Below, one piece after another: positions 41,201-56,200 of a stretch of 64,000 bases of DNA; within the stretch, counting starts at the first letter, position 1; each line of letters begins with the position of its first letter. Location of the stretch: assembly GCF_049243985.1 (NCBI RefSeq), contig NC_135381.1:14309345-14373344 (forward strand), given 5' to 3'. The notes under the pieces are model-generated. The model was not told where the DNA came from. It saw nothing but the letters and a program-made list of their open reading frames with translations, and did not search any database. The translations under genes were made by a program, and so were the position numbers. The stretch is from Paroedura picta (taxonomy: Eukaryota > Chordata > Lepidosauria > Squamata > Gekkonidae).

Positions 41201-44200
41201 TGTAACAGTGAGTTCCCGCAAAAGAATGTCCAGGAATGTAGGCATCTGCTCGGGATGGCAATATTTTAATGACACTTATGAAGCGACCACCTGGGCACAG
41301 GGCTGCCAACTGCTCAGAAACATGCAGCATTTCCTTTTCCATTTTTTAAAAGTAAAGTGATTGCATGTCTATGTGCAGGTGCAGAATTACACATCTCTAA
41401 GCAATAAACGACCACAGCATCGGACTAAGTGGATTTTGGCCTGCAAAAGCTAATGCCAGAATAAACCTGCTTGTATTTATAGTGCCACAAGATTACTTGA
41501 TGGGGCGGGGGGGGGGGGGGGGAGAAGAATACAAACATGACTGCTGTGACTCTTAAACAGAAACAGGAAATCTCAAGATAAAGGGGAAAGGACCCTCTAA
41601 TTTCCCAATCCTTTATGCCAGGGGTAGTCAAACTGCGGCCCTCCAGATGTCCATGGACTACAATTCCCAGGAGCCCCCTGCCAGCATTCGCTGGCAGGGG
41701 GCTCCTGGGAATTGTAGTCCATGGACATCTGGAGGGCCGCAGTTTGACTACCCCGATGCTTTCTTCAGACTTAGCAGAGGAGATATCCTATATTTTGGAT
41801 CTGATTGTAGGTGGATCCTGGGCGTTAGGCAGACTTCTATAGGGATAGCGGTTTTCAGAGGATGGGTGTCCCTGGCACAGAAGGAAAACAGCTAAGAAAT
41901 GAGGGGATGGCAAGAAAGGCAAGGTGCTGCTGTCCAGTACTTACCCAAGTGCCTTTCTCGCCTGGTTCACCCTTGGGGCCTGGTTCACCCTGAAACAGAT
42001 GGCATTAAAGGAAACAAGTCAAACAAAGGATGACTTTGCATGTGTGTGAAGCACAACAAAACAGGGCAGGGGCAGCCCCCTGGTGTGTGGTGACACCCCG
42101 TGAGCCATGGTTGGCCCAAGAGCAGCGAGAAGCTAAGCCACACGGAAGACTTGGAGAGGGAGATGCTGCCTGCAGTTCTGAAAGGGGTATGTGTACAATC
42201 AGTGTAGCTATAATTCAGCTGGAAGATATCGTCTGCGTTTCAGGGTCATGATCCAGAGCAGGGGTAGTCAAACTGCGGCCCTCCAGATGTCCGTGGACTA
42301 CAATTCCCATGAGCCCCTGCCAGCTGGTTCACGGACATCTGGAGGGCCGCAGTTTGACTACCCCTGATCTAGAGCTTGTGATCACTGCTGGCTATCACAG
42401 ACACAGCAATAACAGGGAAAGGGGAAGGCCAAGGAAGTAGCAGACATTACAGGAAAAAGAGGAAACGTAATATTCCAGCAGTGCTCAGTAAGCTGGGGGC
42501 CTGGGTGACATTTGGGGTACAAGAGTGGGAGGAAGGCACAAGACATCCCATGGAGTATCAGAAGTGGGGGGGGCTTGGGGGGGGGGGAGGTTGAAAGCCC
42601 AAATGCTTGCAAAGGGCACCATCTGGAAAATGGTATCTCTTGTTAATTAGTATCAGGGTCTTGCCACTAAGTAACCAAGTGTCTTTTGCCTTCTGTGACA
42701 GTGTATTTCTCTTCCCCGCACCGCGTTCCACCCACTTACGCGCTCTCCATCCAGACCTCTGTGGCCAGGATATCCTGATGGTCCCTGGTAAAGAAAAAAC
42801 ACAGAAGTCTAATTATGTCCTGCTGTGGTCTTCTTCCTCTCTGGCTCCCAAAGAGAGCGCCCCCCGCCCCAATTGTGCCCTTTCTCAGTAGCAAAGTGTG
42901 GCAGAGCACCTCCAGTCACACCTGTAGGCAAGAGTGACCATTCTAGTTGCCCTCGATATGTCCCCCCATATTATGAGACTGTGTAACACAGCCAAGAGTC
43001 TCCTAGTGCTCCACAGCAGGGGTAATCAACCTGTGGTCCTCCAGATGTCCATGGACTACAATTCCCATGAGCCACTGCCCGTAGGACTGTTCATCTGCAT
43101 GCTGACAAAAGCTTTCCTGCTTGGTTTCAAGAGTATCAATCTGCTGTTAAAGGCTGAACAAGCAGGCCAGACCCTGTTTTCTTTCTGGTCAACAAGTAGG
43201 AAGAAGACGATGGCCAGTTGATGGACAACTGCAGCACCAGAGACTTGTGAGAAAATTAAAAGCTGGGGCAAACTTGCTAACATTGCCGAGATATTTGGGC
43301 TGATCCTGCGTTGAGCAGGGGGTTGGACTAGATGGCCTGTATGGCCCCTTCCAACTCTATGATTCTATGATTCTATATCTCTGGCTAGTTGGAACTATCT
43401 CTAGATGATCTGATGAGGAAACTTCTGTAAATTGGTGGCTTTCTTTCTTTGGGTGTCTCGTAGGGGAACCATATGCATGTGTACACAGGATAATAACACT
43501 TTGCAGAAGCTGCTGATTTTTGTGGATATTTTTGGGTTGCAAAGCCGAGATAGTAGTATAGGCAGTAGACAGACAGGTTTCATGTCTCGGGGGTGGAGAT
43601 ATCCTTCCCTTGTCCATCCTTAGCTTTCTGCTCAAACAGGAAGGGTGTTTGAAACAATATGAAAACTCGCCAAACCCATTTATCGGAAGTGGGAACCAGC
43701 TAAGCACGTATGCTGCAAACAGCAATCCCTCCATAAAATTCCTTTCGACTCTCTGAATAAAACTATCACTTGCCTCTTCCCAGAAGACGATAAGAGAGGA
43801 TCCTAAAGAGAACTCCATCCTTTTGACTTGAACTCAAGTGCCAAACGTAGAAGACCTGTTTTTTTATACTCTGCTTTTTACTACTCAAAGGAGTCTAAAA
43901 GCCGCTTACAAACACCTTCCCCTTACTCTCCCCACAACAGACACCCTGTGAGGAAGGTGGGGCCGAGAGACTTCTGAGAGAACTGCTCTCAGAGAACTGT
44001 GACTGGCCCAAAGTCCCCCAGCTGGCTGCATGTGGAGGACTGGGGAATCAAACGCAGTTCTCCAGATTAGAGTCCACTGCTCTTAACCAGGCAACCATAC
44101 TGGCTGTCTACATTATTCCCAAAGGTAGCTGGGAATAATTAACATATTTCAGCAGTCTGGCAAACACCCTTTGAAGCTTTCTGCAGATGTTGGGTCCACC

Positions 44201-47200
44201 CCATGTAGTCAGATATGAGAGGATACTCACCCTCTCTCCCTTCTCCCCGGGAATACCGGCTGCTCCACCAGCACCTGGCCTCCCAGGGATTCCCTGCATG
44301 AAATCACAATTTCATTATCGAACAAGGTGTCTCCCGCCACATATACTCTCCCACCAGGCAGCTGTCATCCACTTTGGCTGGCCTGGCTCTTGCCTCTCTC
44401 AGAGTTCCTAAGACAAAGGTTCGTTCATTTCAACCCTTTATGAGAGCCACCAGCCAGGAGGAATTTGGGGGTGAGAACCCACATCCTTGCGTAGTACCTC
44501 CATGTGATGCCATTCCTGCTTGACCCCATTACATCTGGTGCTTGTGTGTGTGTGTGTTCTAGGATTCGCCTAAAACTCTATTGTTAAACCTGAGAGTGAA
44601 TCCTAGAGAGGTGCACCTGAAGTAATGATGTCACTTCCGGTTTTGGCAGAAGTGATGTCACGCCCCAATGTGATGCTGGTCACATTGGTCTAGCCTAGTC
44701 TTGGAAGTGCCAGTGGAGGATGGTGGCAAGCAGTGGGAGGTCTCCATGGATGGTTCCCAGAGCTGCATTGGTGGACTTTTCTCAAACAGAGGTTCTATGC
44801 CTAATACATAGAACTATGCCCCTTTGGCCCAGGCTGCCATCAGAAGTCAGCACCAGAGGCCTGACTGGCAAGGTTTTGGTGCCAATCTCTTACCAAAGGG
44901 AGAGGGTTTGGGAAAGAGCATAACCTCTGCCACTTCTGCCTAGGGGTCCCTCCTAGCAAGGAAGGGGAGATGGTCCCAGAGGGAGTCTGTGACATCTCCC
45001 CTTTGAGCAGCTGCTGACTGAGGCTCTTCCACCCTCTACCAAGCCCTATCAGTGCCAAAGGAGTCACCAGTTGGAGTCTACTCTCTCCTCCTGGGAGGCT
45101 GTGTGTAGCTGTATAAGTGCAGGTGAACATGTGCATCTGTGCATGAAATAAGGGGCTGCCATCCCAGCCCCAAACTGAAACATTGCCCCACAATGAGGCA
45201 CTCAGTGACTTCTACAAATAGTGCTGCCTGCCAAGTGAGTCACAGCCCACAAACCACACATCGTGACCTACCAGCTATGCTCACCTCCACAACAAGCACA
45301 TTTTGCTGTCCTAGGCAGGCAGGGAAAATGGGAGTATTTCTGAGCCCCTGGGAAGCCCTGCACATGGCTGGTGCAGGGCTTTGGCCAGTCCGGCAGCTCG
45401 CACAGTACGCTTAATTATTTCGAACCATTGGAAACCAAGTATAGCTTCTTCCCTGTTCTGCTTGCCAACCACTCTCAGGCTGGTCCATCTGGTTCTGAAC
45501 ACAGCAAGGAACCGGATCCAAGTGACAAGGACCAGGCTGCCCCGAAAGAGAAGAGCAACCTACACTTCCTAGTCTAATCCACCGTCCAGTTCCCCGAAAA
45601 CTGGGGATCCGAATGCCTGGAAACATCTGTATCCCTTCTGAAATGAACCACATCTGCCGCTTCTGCCACACTGGTACTGAGCACCCTTCTCAGAAAAGTG
45701 GTGTACTTACGTCATGGCCTGGTGTTCCGGGCTTCCCAGCTGGCCCTGGTGGACCTAGATGGAGAAAGATGACTTGTAACCTTGGTTGGGAAATAGTTTT
45801 GCTGGAAAGCCATTGTGACGGGAAAGGGTGGCATCGATAGCCAAGAATCCCAGCCTAAACCTCCCAAAGTAGCTTGTCTGTAAATCCCATTTCTGTAGAC
45901 CCTTCATATGCCTTTTTCATGTCTGTTGGTAGCAGTGAGTGTGCATTCGGCATCAGTGAACCAGGATTGCACTGCAACCATGGACTGCCTGTGGCTGATC
46001 CTGGGTTTACACAGATTCTCTCTTTCTTCGTCCTATAATTTGGGGATCGTCAACCCCCGGTCTGCGGCCCGGTACCGGGCTGCGAAGGCCTCAGTAACGG
46101 GCCACCAGCGGCCATGCCTGCCTCCCCCCCTCCGCAGCGAGAAGCTCACCAGGCCGCGAAAGAAGCGGCTGCCAAAGCGGCCGCTTCGTTCGCAGCCCAG
46201 CTAGCTTCTTGTTGCAAGAGGGGGGGAAGAGGCAGGCGTGGCTGCCGGCACGCCTGTGGACACAAACGTGCATGCGTGGAGCTGCAGCACATGCACGTTA
46301 GCACCCCCTGGTGATGAAAACATGCGTGCCTGGCAGCTCAGCGCATGCACGTTTTCACCACCAGGGGCGCTAATGCACATGCGCGGCACCCGGGCTGCCG
46401 GCTCTTCCCCACCCCCGGTGACGGTCCTCAACCATAAAAAGGTTGGGGACCGCTATAATTAACATACATATACAAAAATCATGCAAATTTAATAAACTGA
46501 CTAAAACATATAAATAATGGCATGGATCCAGCCATCCACTTAGCAGAGCGGGGCTCTCCTCCTTCCAGCAGCAGCCCACTGAGCACCCCTGCTATTTTGT
46601 CCTGGGGAGGGGGTGTCAGTGGATACTCAGGACCTGCATGAGTAGAGTGGAGGTTTACAGTGACACAAGGAACTGGCAGAAATCACCATCCCCTCTTCCA
46701 CAAATGGAAATGTCATTGTGCTATTGGTGAATCTAAATGGCTGGACACATGCCACTAGTTAATGATACTATTATAGTATTACTGCATCTAATAGTAAACT
46801 GCTAGTTTCTGTGTAAATAAGAACAGCTGTACAACTGGACGGCTCTCTCTCTCTCTCTTTCTTTGTGTGTGTGTGTGTGTGTATACTTGGCATAATTTCC
46901 CAGAAATGAAGAAAAATATGACTTTGTAAATTAATAAAGAAAAACTTGAGAGAGAAACCTGGGGTGAGTGGGGGGACAGACGGCTGGAACCACCAGCCTT
47001 TAAAATGCTTCGGAGGGGACGGAATGTTGACAGAAGCTGAGCATCAATCAAAGGGAAAAAAATGGGAGGAATGAAAAATTAACCAAGAGAGTCCGACAAT
47101 CCTGGAAGGAGGGGGGATTTAAAACTGTTTCCTCATGGACTCCTTCCTTGTAAATAAGAACAATGGACTAAATTCTTTTAATCAGAGACATAATGCCTCG

Positions 47201-50200
47201 GAATAAATTCAGTCAACTTTCAGTTCATTAGCAAATTTCCTCCCTGATTTCATCCAATTCTTTTCTAGGAGCCCCCCTCTCAACTCAACCTAATGAATTC
47301 CACCATGTCTTAAGAACGTCTGCCTTCTGTTCCCAGGTTCCCTGGATGACTCAGTTGCCCGTGTTTCTGAGAAGAAGAAACAGGCTGGATTTAGATGTTT
47401 TACTTTCTTTTCATTGTATGTGCCAGTTTGGTGTAGTGGTTAGGAGTGCAGACATCTAATCTGGCGAGCCGGGTTTGAATCCCTGCTCCCTCCCATGCAG
47501 CAGCTGCGTGACTTTGGGCTCGCCACAGCACTGAGAAAGCTGTTCTGACCAAACAGTGATATCAGGGCTCTCTCAGCTTCACCCACCTCACAGGGTGTCT
47601 GTTGTGGGGAGAGGAAAGGGAAGGCGAATGTAAGCCGCTTTGAGACTCCTTCGGGTAGAGAAAAGTGGCGTATAAGAACAACCGCTTCTTCTTCTTACCC
47701 AATAGCAAGCGAATACCCTTGCTTTCCTCTGCCTCAAATTAGGATAAGGTCAGGGAGGTACTTACCCATCGGCCCTGGCAGCCCAGGTGGGCCGGCTGGC
47801 CCTGTGATACCCGTTTCAATAAAACTGTTTGACAGAAGAGGGTCCCCTATGACAAGGAGTACAGAGAAATCAGGGTGTGGTCGTGAGCCTTTGGAAACCA
47901 GACTGGTTGGGAAAGAAGCTCATCCTGTCAAGGTCGCAAGGATTGATTGATTTATATTTATTTATTTATTTATATTTCTATAATGCCCATTTCTTTGCAG
48001 CTCTGGACGGTTTACACTGAACATTATATAACTTACATGGAACGTTATACAGACTGTAACATCAAAACAACTTTCAATAAAGCATCAAAAAGATTGTAAT
48101 ACATATATATAATATAAATAACAATTAATCACAATTAATTAATTTATTGAATTAATTAATGTACTTCATTAATTGATAATGAATTAACAATTATTATCTC
48201 ATTATATTAATTGTTAATTAATTAGCAATTAATGAAGTACAGGACACAGAGATGCAGGAACATTTACAGGTCTAAGACACACTATGCCAGTTTCTTCAGC
48301 TGTTACTGCTGAGGGTCAAAATGTACCTGAGCATCCGCACCAAGGCAGAGGGCAGCGACATCATATAATCAAAATTCAGATCTACAAAGAGCCATTATTT
48401 AAGGATGCCCCTTTTCATAACCTAAAATATTCATGGTAACATTACTGATAATTGATGTGTTGCTATAATCCATAAATTTTCTGCAGCCCAAACAATGAAA
48501 TCTCACACTAACTAATACATATATACAGGAGAAATCAGCACAGTTGTTTTATGGGACCACCTTTTCCACTACGTCCCCGCAACGATCAACAGACCAAAAC
48601 CTTCTAAGGATCCTCGGCCGAAAAGGTGAAATTGGCCTCAACCAAGGACAGGGCCTTTTTGGTCTTGGCCCAGACCTGGTGGAACACTCTGCCAAGAGAG
48701 ATCAGGGCCCTGCAGAACCATAACCAGTTTGGCAGGCCTTGCAAGTCAAAGCTGTTCCGCCAGGCCTACCGTCAAGACGTCACTACAGTCAAGAATTGCT
48801 GGCCTCACTGCCGTAAACTGAGAGTGGTCTCCCACCCAAGGACTAATTAGGGCTGACCCTGCTTAGCTCTTGACATCTGACCAGATCAAGCTAGCCTGGG
48901 CTATCCAGGACAGGACTTGAAGCAGAATAAGTCTTCTCTAATACCCACTTGGTTGGCCCATGCTTCTTTCCCCCAGTTATATGCTTGCTATATCACCCTG
49001 GTGCAGTGTGGGCCAACAAATATATAGCAAGGATATATAGCTATGCTTTGCAGACCTTCTCACTGGCTGAAGCAACGTGAAAGAGAAGGAAAACAGCTCC
49101 TGTTTAATAAGGGTTTCCTTTGTTTTAGTAGAACAGGAGCTCTTTCCCTAATTTTCATCATGAAGCCAGTGAGCGAAAAAGATGACATTTCACAGTTTAA
49201 ACAATCACGTTTTTATAAAGTTGGCAGGGTCTCTCTTTTTGCACATAGCTACTTACTTTGGTCTGGGATTTCCGATATCTTTGGCCCTACTGGGGCTGGC
49301 GGACCTGGTGGGCCAGGGGGACCAGGGAGGCCAGGTAAGCCCTTCTCTCCAGGGAAGCCCCTTGCACCTTCCTTTCCTGGAGGGCCTGGAGGACCTAGAG
49401 GAAAAGCAAGAAAACCCTGAGAAGAGAGATAGGCCAAGAGAGGTGGCTTATTCCAGGGCTTGTTGGCAATACACAGGCATGGCTGGGATGAGAGGAGCCA
49501 CAAAGGCATCACACAGGCAGGGCTGCATCTATGCCCAGACAGCACTGGAGCACAGGAAAAGCACAGATTTCATGGTGAGCACAAAAAACACCTTCCTGAG
49601 AGTCTCAGCTTTCACTTTTTAAAAAAGAGATCAGGTTTCTAGCCCTCATGGCTGTGAGGAAACCTCAAAGGTGGCTGAAATTTCATATGCCAGAGGAAAT
49701 GCTGAAATAGATTCCCAGTGGCTACTTACTTACTTTATTAACAGTAATAATAACAATCTAATTGTCTCAATGTGTGCATCTGTTCCACATAATATATTTC
49801 TGGTAAGGCCTTGGAGGAGGAGTGTGTCTCATGGCTTAATTGCCACTCAGTGCTTAACACCCACTAAGGGGGGCTATCCCGTCCCTGAGTGCCTCCTCCT
49901 CCAACCAGCTTGCCTGTCTGACCAGCAGCCATCCAATCGCCTTCCGTCCCTTACCACTGACCACCCCCTCCTCCTTCTACTTCCCTCCAAGGCTCTGAGG
50001 CTGCAGATGCCTTCTGCATGAGGTAGGTGAGGCTGAGAGAGCCCTGAAAGAAACTGCTCTGTGAGAACAGCACTATCAGGACTGTGACTAGTCCAAGGTC
50101 ACCCAGCTGGCTGCACGTGGAGGAGCAGGGAATCAATACTGAAGCAATATTCTGTAGTGGTTAGACTAGCAGTGGTTAGACTAGGCCCACGGAAGGCCAG

Positions 50201-53200
50201 GTGCATTCAGCCATGAAATTGAATCATGAACTACATGGATCTTGGACCAGTCACCCAAATCCTGACCCAGTATAAAAGGCTGTTTTAGATATTAGAATGG
50301 AGAAAGGTAGAACACCCCTTTGAGCTCCTTGGAGGAAGGGCAGGATAGGAATAGCCCAGTTTCCAAATTACTTAATAGGATAGAGTGGATTAATAGGATG
50401 GTGCCGGCTGCTCTATTAAAGGCTGCTGACAGATCATGAAACACCGAAAAGGAAACATTCCTGCCATTCATGTGCAAATGGCAATCATCCATCAGAAGGG
50501 CTCAAGTGATCTCTGTCTCCAAATCTGGCCTGAAACCAGATTCTAATGGGTCAAGAGCAGATGTGCTCTCCAAAAACCTCTGGAGTTCCTTTGTCGCCAC
50601 CCTTTCAATCAGTGGTATGCGAAGTGCCATCTAGTTTCAGCAGACTTACAGCCACCCCAAAGGCTTTCTCAACTTTCTTACCATTTTTCAGGCTCCATTA
50701 AAGCCCAGCAAATGGCTCAATCATGCAGAATATGCTTGGGAAGCATAGCTGTGGACACGCCCATCTGTGGCCCCTCCCCTTCCCAGCCACGGGGAGGGGT
50801 TTGACATGACCATATATGGTCATATCGCCCGATAAAGGTTTAACAAATTTGAAAAATATATAAAAAATGAATAACTCCCATCTATTTGGGAAGCCCTTCC
50901 AGGGTCACCAAGAAACCTCAGGGTTTCACAAAACCCTGCTTGAGAAAGCCTGACTTAGGCTTTTATAGGGTCATGGATGGTGTACAGCAGGGGTAGTCAA
51001 ACTGTGGCCCTCCAGATGTCCATGGACTACAATTCCCAGAAGCCCCTGCCAGCATTTGCTGGCAGGGGCTTCTGGGAATTGTAGTCCATGGACATCTGGA
51101 GGGCTGCAGTTTGACTACCCCTGCTGTACAGAAAGAAATGAAAACAGATATTTTTTTTTCTCCTGGGGTGCTAAGGGCACTCAAGGAAACTGATAGGCAG
51201 TAGACTGAAGTAATACTTCACACTGGGCATAATTAATATAGAATTCACTATCACAGGGTGTGAGGATGATGACCACTCGCTTAGACAGATTTAAAGGATG
51301 ATTGGGCAAATCATGAAGGAGGAGAAGTCTGTCAAGGGACATCAGTTATGGCAGCTAATCTGGCCCTCTAGTCTCATGTCTATCTGAAGACTAAGGCCTG
51401 GGCGGAGACAGTGGGACAGGGGTAGTTGCTAGGGGTGTCAGGTGCTCTAAGTCAGCTGACAGGGGGAGGAGCTTTCCCGGAGTCTTTGGAAGGGGGGAGG
51501 AGTGCCATGACATGCTGACCTCACCCAGAAATGATGTCAGCACTTGGGGGTGGCATGCTCTAGCTTTGAGCAAAACTCTATGGTAAAATTTGCTCAAAAC
51601 CATAGAATTTTGTCTCCAAACCAAAGCATCCCTCCCGACAACCTGACGGCACTCTGGATCAAGGTATGTCAGGGAGGGAGATTAAGGGGTCCAGGAGAGT
51701 CCAGAAAGCGGGGGTCTCCCACCCAGAAGGGTAAACACGGCAGCCCTAGTTGCTGCCTTGACGCCATACTTGAAGACTTCCTGGAGGCATCTGGTTGACC
51801 ACAGTTGGAAAGAGGATGCTGCAGTAAATGGACCCTGGATCTGATCCAGCTGGGCCCTTTGCACACTTCTTACGAAAGGTACAGAGTACATTTTTAGCTT
51901 TGCGTATCTTGCAGCTGAAGACCAGGAGCATGTGGAGACAGTAGAGAAGGAGGGAAGGTGGTGGTGGGGGAGAGGTTTTGATCTTCCCACTCACTCCCCC
52001 TAAGTCCAGGGAGGTCCTGAACAAATAAGTGGGACATGAGAGAGGAGCTCGGCCTAGGAGGGATGCGGAGTGTGTGTGTGGGGGTAAGTTAATGGGTCCT
52101 CTGTGGGGTAGGGTTGGCTGGTTAATGTTTAACTCCAAATGGCCAGAGGCAACTTTCTCTGGGACGCCTTCCAAACCCAATAAACATTAAGCAGACCCAC
52201 AGAGACGGCAGACACACTGCCAAAAATAATCGCAGTTCCATGTTAGCTCCTTTCCCTGCCAGGTCCCTGGCCTGGTTTGCAGGGGGAAGCAATCTCCCTC
52301 ACTCCCCTTCCCCCAGTAACCCCAAAGCTACAGGGACTTATCCCCGAGTTTAGTCTGGGCAGTCGTTCAACTTCCTCAGATACTCTCATCTAGAGTTTCT
52401 CAAACTTCTGATGGTTGAGGCACGCTTTCCCCCCGAATGACAATTGGAGGCACGCTTCGCTCTCGCATCCAGTTTTCCTTTGAGAATGTGAGCGCTGCAA
52501 AACTGGCTTGCCCTCAGAGGAGTCCACCACCCTTGCATTTCTGCAGGAGTCACTGTTCTGAGCACCTCTCCTTAGTAGACAGGGCAGAAACTTGCGCAGA
52601 GGTGCAAAAGGATGGGTACCTGATTACCTTGGGCATAACTGACCGATCCAATCGTCACAGCTGTGGGGAAACATGACAGACTCTCTCAAGCACTTCTAGC
52701 TGATGATGAGGAAGCAAGGCCAGAACAAGGAACGATGCAGAGCCAAACGGGCCACCTCTTTTGTCCTCTGGGATCACAGAAGCCTTTGATTATTTAATGA
52801 CTTTATTTATCGTGGCGCGTGAGCCATTCTTTTGTGGCAGACCAGTGTGCCCAAGACTACAACTTGCATATTGCTTCTCTGAAAGCCGGCACTTTGTAAT
52901 AAGGAATAGAGTGCTGAACTAGGATTCGAGGAGACCTGGGTTTGAATCCTCACTCCTGTCATGGAAACTTTGGGCCATCCCAGAATCTCAGCCCTGGCCT
53001 ACCTCACAGCGTTGTCTGTTGGGAGAAAACGGGGGAGGGAGGAGCAACGTTCCATGTCATTTGAAGAAGAAGAAGAAGAAGAGTTGGTTCTTATATGCCG
53101 CTTTTCCCTACCCGAAGGAGGCTCAAAGCGGCTTACAGTCGCCTTCCCATTCCTCTCCCCACAACAGACACCCTGTGAGGTGGGTGAGGCTGAGAGAGCC

Positions 53201-56200
53201 CTGATATCACTGCCCGGTCAGAACAGTTTTATCAGTGCCGTGGCGAGCCCAAGGTCACCCAGCTGGCTGCATGTGGGGGAGTGCAGAATCGAACCCGGCA
53301 TGCCAGATTAGAAGTCCGCACTCCTAACCACTACACCAAACTGGCTCTCTGAGCTGCAACTATGAGCTGCAACTATGGAGAAAAGCAGGGTATAAGTGAA
53401 CGAAACAGCGGGACTGTGGATTGAGAAGCTGTTCCATAGTCGGAATGAGAAGAATGGGACTTGTGTTTAGCCTTTCTCGCCTTCTTAGTATGAGGCTCTG
53501 GAGACAGAGATGGAGCAGCTGGGACCGTACTGGCCTCCGAGTTTGTGGGAGCCAGGGACGGTACAGACGGCACGGATAGAACTGATGGAACTGCTTTACA
53601 TTTCTCCACTCGAGTTAGAACCACGGCCAGAACGGACCGATGTGAACCCAGGATGAGGGGCAGGAGCAGAGGAAGGCTCGGATGCCGGCTTGGAAGGGGA
53701 TGGAGATTGTGGGCCTCGGAGGGCCTTCTCCCAAAGAGAGAAGGCCCTCCGAGGCCCACAATCTTAAGCCTGGCAGAACAATCTGCAGGTTCTGCAGGGC
53801 CTGCAAAACGGAGCTCTTCCGCCTGGCGTTTGGTTGAGGCTGGGCGCGATGAGTACAGGGGACTTTCAAACTCCTCCCCCCCTGGTCCTTGGGTATTAGA
53901 CCTATATAGAACTGCCCTTCTGTATTCCATATCTACTCCAGCCCACTGAATCAACTGCATTGGAGGCTTGGGAGATCTTTTAGTTGTACCGCCATCTTGT
54001 TCTGTTGTTTTTATATTGTTCATCTGTATTTTATTTTATTGGGGAAAGATTTGGGGATTTTATTGCTAACATTTTATGATTTTGTGCATATGTTGTAAAC
54101 TGCCGCGAGCCAGTCCACTGGGAGCGGCGATCCAGAAATCAAATTATAAATAAATAATAAATATCAATACAAGTCACCCAAGGCTTACCTTGTGGTCCGG
54201 TAGGACCCTTAACACCAGGAATACCAGGAGGTCCCCGGATGCCGGTATCTCCTTTTGGACCTGCTGGGCCAGGAGGCCCCTGTGAGGCCAGTCTTCCTGA
54301 AATGGAGGAAGGAAAAGGAGGCGCTCAGGAAGCGGTTCATGTATTTATAAGCTCATGAAAAGGAGGCGATAACAATGAGCACCAACAAATGTGGCTGGCT
54401 TGGACAAAAAGGGAGTGGTCAAGGTTCGAGATTTTATGGAAGATGTGCTCCCTCCAACCGCATGTGCATTGGGAACAGAAGCTGAGCACAGGGGAAAAAG
54501 CTATCTAAACAGGTCCAGAGGTGTACTCTAGCAACTTGGTACATATGGAGAACCATTGCTCTATTGGAGATATGTTGTGAGGAGGAGAAAAAGAGCTGGT
54601 TTTTATACCCCGCTTTTCACTGCCACAGTTTGACTTTTCAGGACCCAGATGTACTTTTCAGGACCCAGAATTCCACAATTTCCTGCCTTCCCAATGTGGC
54701 AGGAGGGACCCTCGTGTCAAGTAACACTGAACATATTTTTTATTTTTCCGCTTTGGCACCAATTATATATAGCAGTACTGAACAACAAGCAGAATTTCAT
54801 GGCAATTTGGCACACTATGCTGATTTTGCCATCATGCCTCCTCTCCCAGCACACCCTGCTGTGACTCACTTTTGGGTACCACATCACAATTAGAAAACCT
54901 TGGATTTACAGGCTCTCCCTTAGTGCGGTGGTTCTCAACCTTCCTAATGCCATGACCCTTTAATACAGCTCCTCCTGTTGTGGTGACCCCCAGCCATAAA
55001 ATGATGCAAGGGTTCTTTCACAGAAATTAAACCGAAACTGACCAATGGCGTGAAGATCCATTGTTCATGATTGACCCGTGAAAGGGTTTTTCAACACCCA
55101 AAGGGGTCCCAATCCCTAGGTTGAGAACTACTGCCTTAGTGCATGTGGAATGAACGGATAAGGTGTGGCAGATGCCTGAATATGATATGGGGGTGGTTGG
55201 TTGGAAGTTTGCTTTTCTTTATCAGAGGATAACCAAATAAATGCATTTAACACTGGGGCATCACATTCTGGTTTATGGAACTCGCTAGATTGCTTTGAAT
55301 TTAAATGGCCTGTGGAGTTTGGTGGTGGGTGGGGGCCGGGGGACTCGATAGCTGCCATTGTTGCTAATTACAAGGGTTGAAATTTTTGCTGTGGGGATTT
55401 TTTATTGTAACCCGCCATAAACTGGCCAGTCCGGGAATGACGGGTTATAAATTAAATAATAAATAAAATCAGTACATACCGTCCCGTCCTGGATTGGTTG
55501 TCCTCAACCTCTCTCTGGGGCCTGGAAAATCTGCTGAAAATAGAGAAGGTAAGACATAGGATAGAGTCTTTGCACATGGGAGGGGGCCAGGCATAGCTGA
55601 CCACCTTCAGACCCTTTTTTCCCTACTGTCCAGGGGCTTCACACTCATTAATGCCCCTTGCAAGGAAGACAGAAACATGCACACAGTGCATGTGAGTTTG
55701 AATGCTGATTCTGGGTTGAATACAGGGTTGAATATACCAGAAGGGCGACTAGGATGGTTGCGGGGTTGGAATTCGTGCCTTAGGGGGAGAGGTTAAGAGA
55801 GTTGGGTACATGTAGCTTGGAGAAAAGGAGGGCACGGTTCGATAGGATAGCTGTGTTTAACTACGTAGAAGGTAGGCATGTTGAAGAAAGGGCCAACTTG
55901 TTGACTGCGGCCTTAGAGACAAGAACTAGGAGCGATGGCTTCAAATTGCAGGAAAGAAGGTTTCACTTCGCATTTTCTGATGCTGAGGGCTGTTCATAAA
56001 TGCAATGCACTGCCTCCTTGGAAGCCTTTAGGCGGAGATTGAATGAGCACCTGTCAGGAGTGTGTGATTTTTAAGTCGGAGAAGGTGTGGGGGGTTGGAC
56101 CTTTGTGGTCTCTTCCAGCTCTGTGCGATTCTGATTCTGAATAATGCAAAAGAGCAAGACACCTGTCCCCAAATCACTCATAAGCTTCTGCTTCCACCCT

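Noticed and set aside
53373-54023. A 216-codon minus-strand frame as a gene
   Set aside because: It crosses a SINE border, the fold-back and the antisense of a LINE tail, so it cannot be one coding unit.
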